Made by a program: the position numbers and the translations under genes
Origin: Hyphomicrobiales bacterium
Lineage (GTDB): Bacteria > Pseudomonadota > Alphaproteobacteria > Rhizobiales > OSC116
NCBI GenBank assembly: GCA_002401855.1
Contig: NVUH01000001.1
Location: forward strand, 124,001-188,000
Direction of reading: 5' to 3'
Length of the DNA: 64,000 bases
Notes under the pieces: generated by a model
Told to the model about the DNA's origin: nothing
What the model saw: only the letters and a program-made list of their open reading frames with translations
Database searches by the model: none
Shown: positions 63,306 through 64,000 of the stretch, in pieces
How the letters are laid out: the number at the start of each line of letters is the position of its first letter
How positions within the stretch are numbered: the first letter of the stretch is position 1

Positions 63306-63998
63306 TTAATCAAGGCTCGCAAGAGCGCCAATCAATGCTGGATATTTATGGGTGATGATGTTGGTGGCGACATTGCGGGTTAAATCAGCCATGCGGCCCT
63401 TTTTCTCGAATATTTTGCGAAAATCGCTTTTTAAAAAGAAAGGTAGGATTTTGGGAATGATGCCGCCTGCAATATAGACCCCACCAAAAGCTGAAAAATG
63501 CAAACAATGATCGCCCGCTGTGCGGCCCAGAATGTTGCAAAATAAGTTGAGGCTTTCGACTGCCAATTCATCTTCATTATCTAAGGCCAATTTTGAAATT
63601 TGACTGGGGGTTAAATCATTAATGGCTGTGCCATCGATTTTGGCCAAGGTGTCATAAATGGTTTTAATGCCAACGCCTGAGATGAGCCGCTCGACCGACA
63701 CACGATAATATTGCTTGCGCAGCACCCGCACCAATTGGAACTCTCGCTCGGTATTGGGGCTATAGGTGGAATGGCCGGCTTCGCTTGGGATGGGATGCCA
63801 ATGGGTGTATACGCTGCCATCAGTCGTTGGAATGTCACATGGAATGAGTGCTGCCATGCCCATGCCAGTGCCTGGGCCGATGACCAATTTATTGGCATTT
63901 TCGGCAACTTTACCGCCGCCAACTTGGATTAAATCATCCTCAGTCATATGCGGCAAACAATAAGCAAGTGCGGTGAAATCATTGATGATGTTGAGGCG
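63306..63998 (-). CDS. glk: Glucokinase, C-terminal part (window edge)
   Basis: The frame is open to the window end (codons in phase at 63998). The visible residues start RLNIINDFTALAYCLPHMTEDDLIQVGGG, with the conserved INDF with catalytic Asp, then IGPGTGMGMAALIP (phosphate-2 loop). SEAGHSTYSP carries a conserved Glu/His block, and LHFSAFGGVYIAGGIIPKILPFFLKSDFRKIFEKKG matches E. coli-type glucokinase ends. It phosphorylates glucose with ATP. The start and the ATP phosphate-1 loop lie outside the window. Confidence 0.9.
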   Translation of the reverse strand, partial: RLNIINDFTALAYCLPHMTEDDLIQVGGGKVAENANKLVIGPGTGMGMAALIPCDIPTTDGSVYTHWHPIPSEAGHSTYSPNTEREFQLVRVLRKQYYRVSVERLISGVGIKTIYDTLAKIDGTAINDLTPSQISKLALDNEDELAVESLNLFCNILGRTAGDHCLHFSAFGGVYIAGGIIPKILPFFLKSDFRKIFEKKGRMADLTRNVATNIITHKYPALIGALASLD

Positions 63999-64000
63999 TT

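Overview
The window looks like chromosomal DNA of an AT-leaning alphaproteobacterium close to the Rhizobiales/Hyphomicrobiales. The evidence is gene content and order: ppdK-glyS-glyQ followed by an S49 peptidase, trmN6-like and DUF2007 genes and a polyprenyl synthase; ispH-thrB-rnhA; rnhB-ccrM-mutY-DUF721-dsbA; an atpI-atpB-atpE-atpF'-atpF cluster with the duplicated b/b' subunits; and an HD hydrolase, tyrosine phosphatase and degenerate-NUDIX NAD regulator in one operon. I found no tRNA or rRNA genes, CRISPR arrays, prophage genes or transposase genes. The genus cannot be named from the sequence alone.

Layout. 1-10.2 kb: the end of a methyltransferase gene; a minus-strand run of a TrmA/RumA-type RNA methyltransferase, dxs and xseB; an acyl-CoA dehydrogenase/SDR pair; then a plus-strand trio of sua5, a D-2-hydroxyacid dehydrogenase and a GNAT acetyltransferase. 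10.8-19 kb: VOC protein, SRAP protein, unknown genes, and a tightly packed ygfZ-tag-HD-PTP-NAD-regulator operon facing a SleB-type hydrolase. 19-28.5 kb: ppdK, glyS, glyQ, S49 peptidase, trmN6-like and DUF2007 on the minus strand, divergent from the polyprenyl synthase gene. 29-37.5 kb: ispE, TPR protein, ETF-QO, family-4 UDG, RidA/Lrp and a glycosyltransferase pair. 38-47.3 kb: rnhB, ccrM, mutY, DUF721, dsbA, an aldo/keto reductase, an RTX-like lipoprotein and the F0 operon. 47.4-53 kb: accessory metabolism (tandem DMT transporters, 3-hydroxybutyrate dehydrogenase, mgsA, an AhpD-like protein). 53-58.6 kb: gcvT-gcvH-gcvPA-gcvPB behind a tandem glycine riboswitch with a visible promoter. 58.6-64 kb: universal stress protein, ispH, thrB, rnhA, an MFS gene broken by an in-frame stop, and the end of a glucokinase gene.

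Pathway links: dxs, ispE and ispH are three steps of the MEP isoprenoid pathway, and the polyprenyl synthase uses its products. tag, mutY, the UDG, the SRAP protein, xseB and the RNases H give a sizeable DNA-maintenance set. The acyl-CoA dehydrogenase should feed electrons through ETF to ETF-QO.

The most unusual part is the 1.5 kb gene-free stretch between mgsA and the AhpD-like gene (51245-52737). It holds two diverged copies of a roughly 215-230 nt module that can fold behind the same 10-bp closing helix. Each copy runs directly into its own tandem array of hairpins (40-bp period in one, 43-bp in the other). One helix shows a G-C to A-T replacement between copies, and no reading frame is conserved. 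I read this as a duplicated structured non-coding RNA locus that I cannot assign to a known family. Other non-genic signals are a mosaic family of palindromic intergenic repeats at five or six sites, a 263-bp element with 42-bp inverted ends, a cluster of strong hairpins upstream of rnhB, and small hairpins between atpB and atpE.
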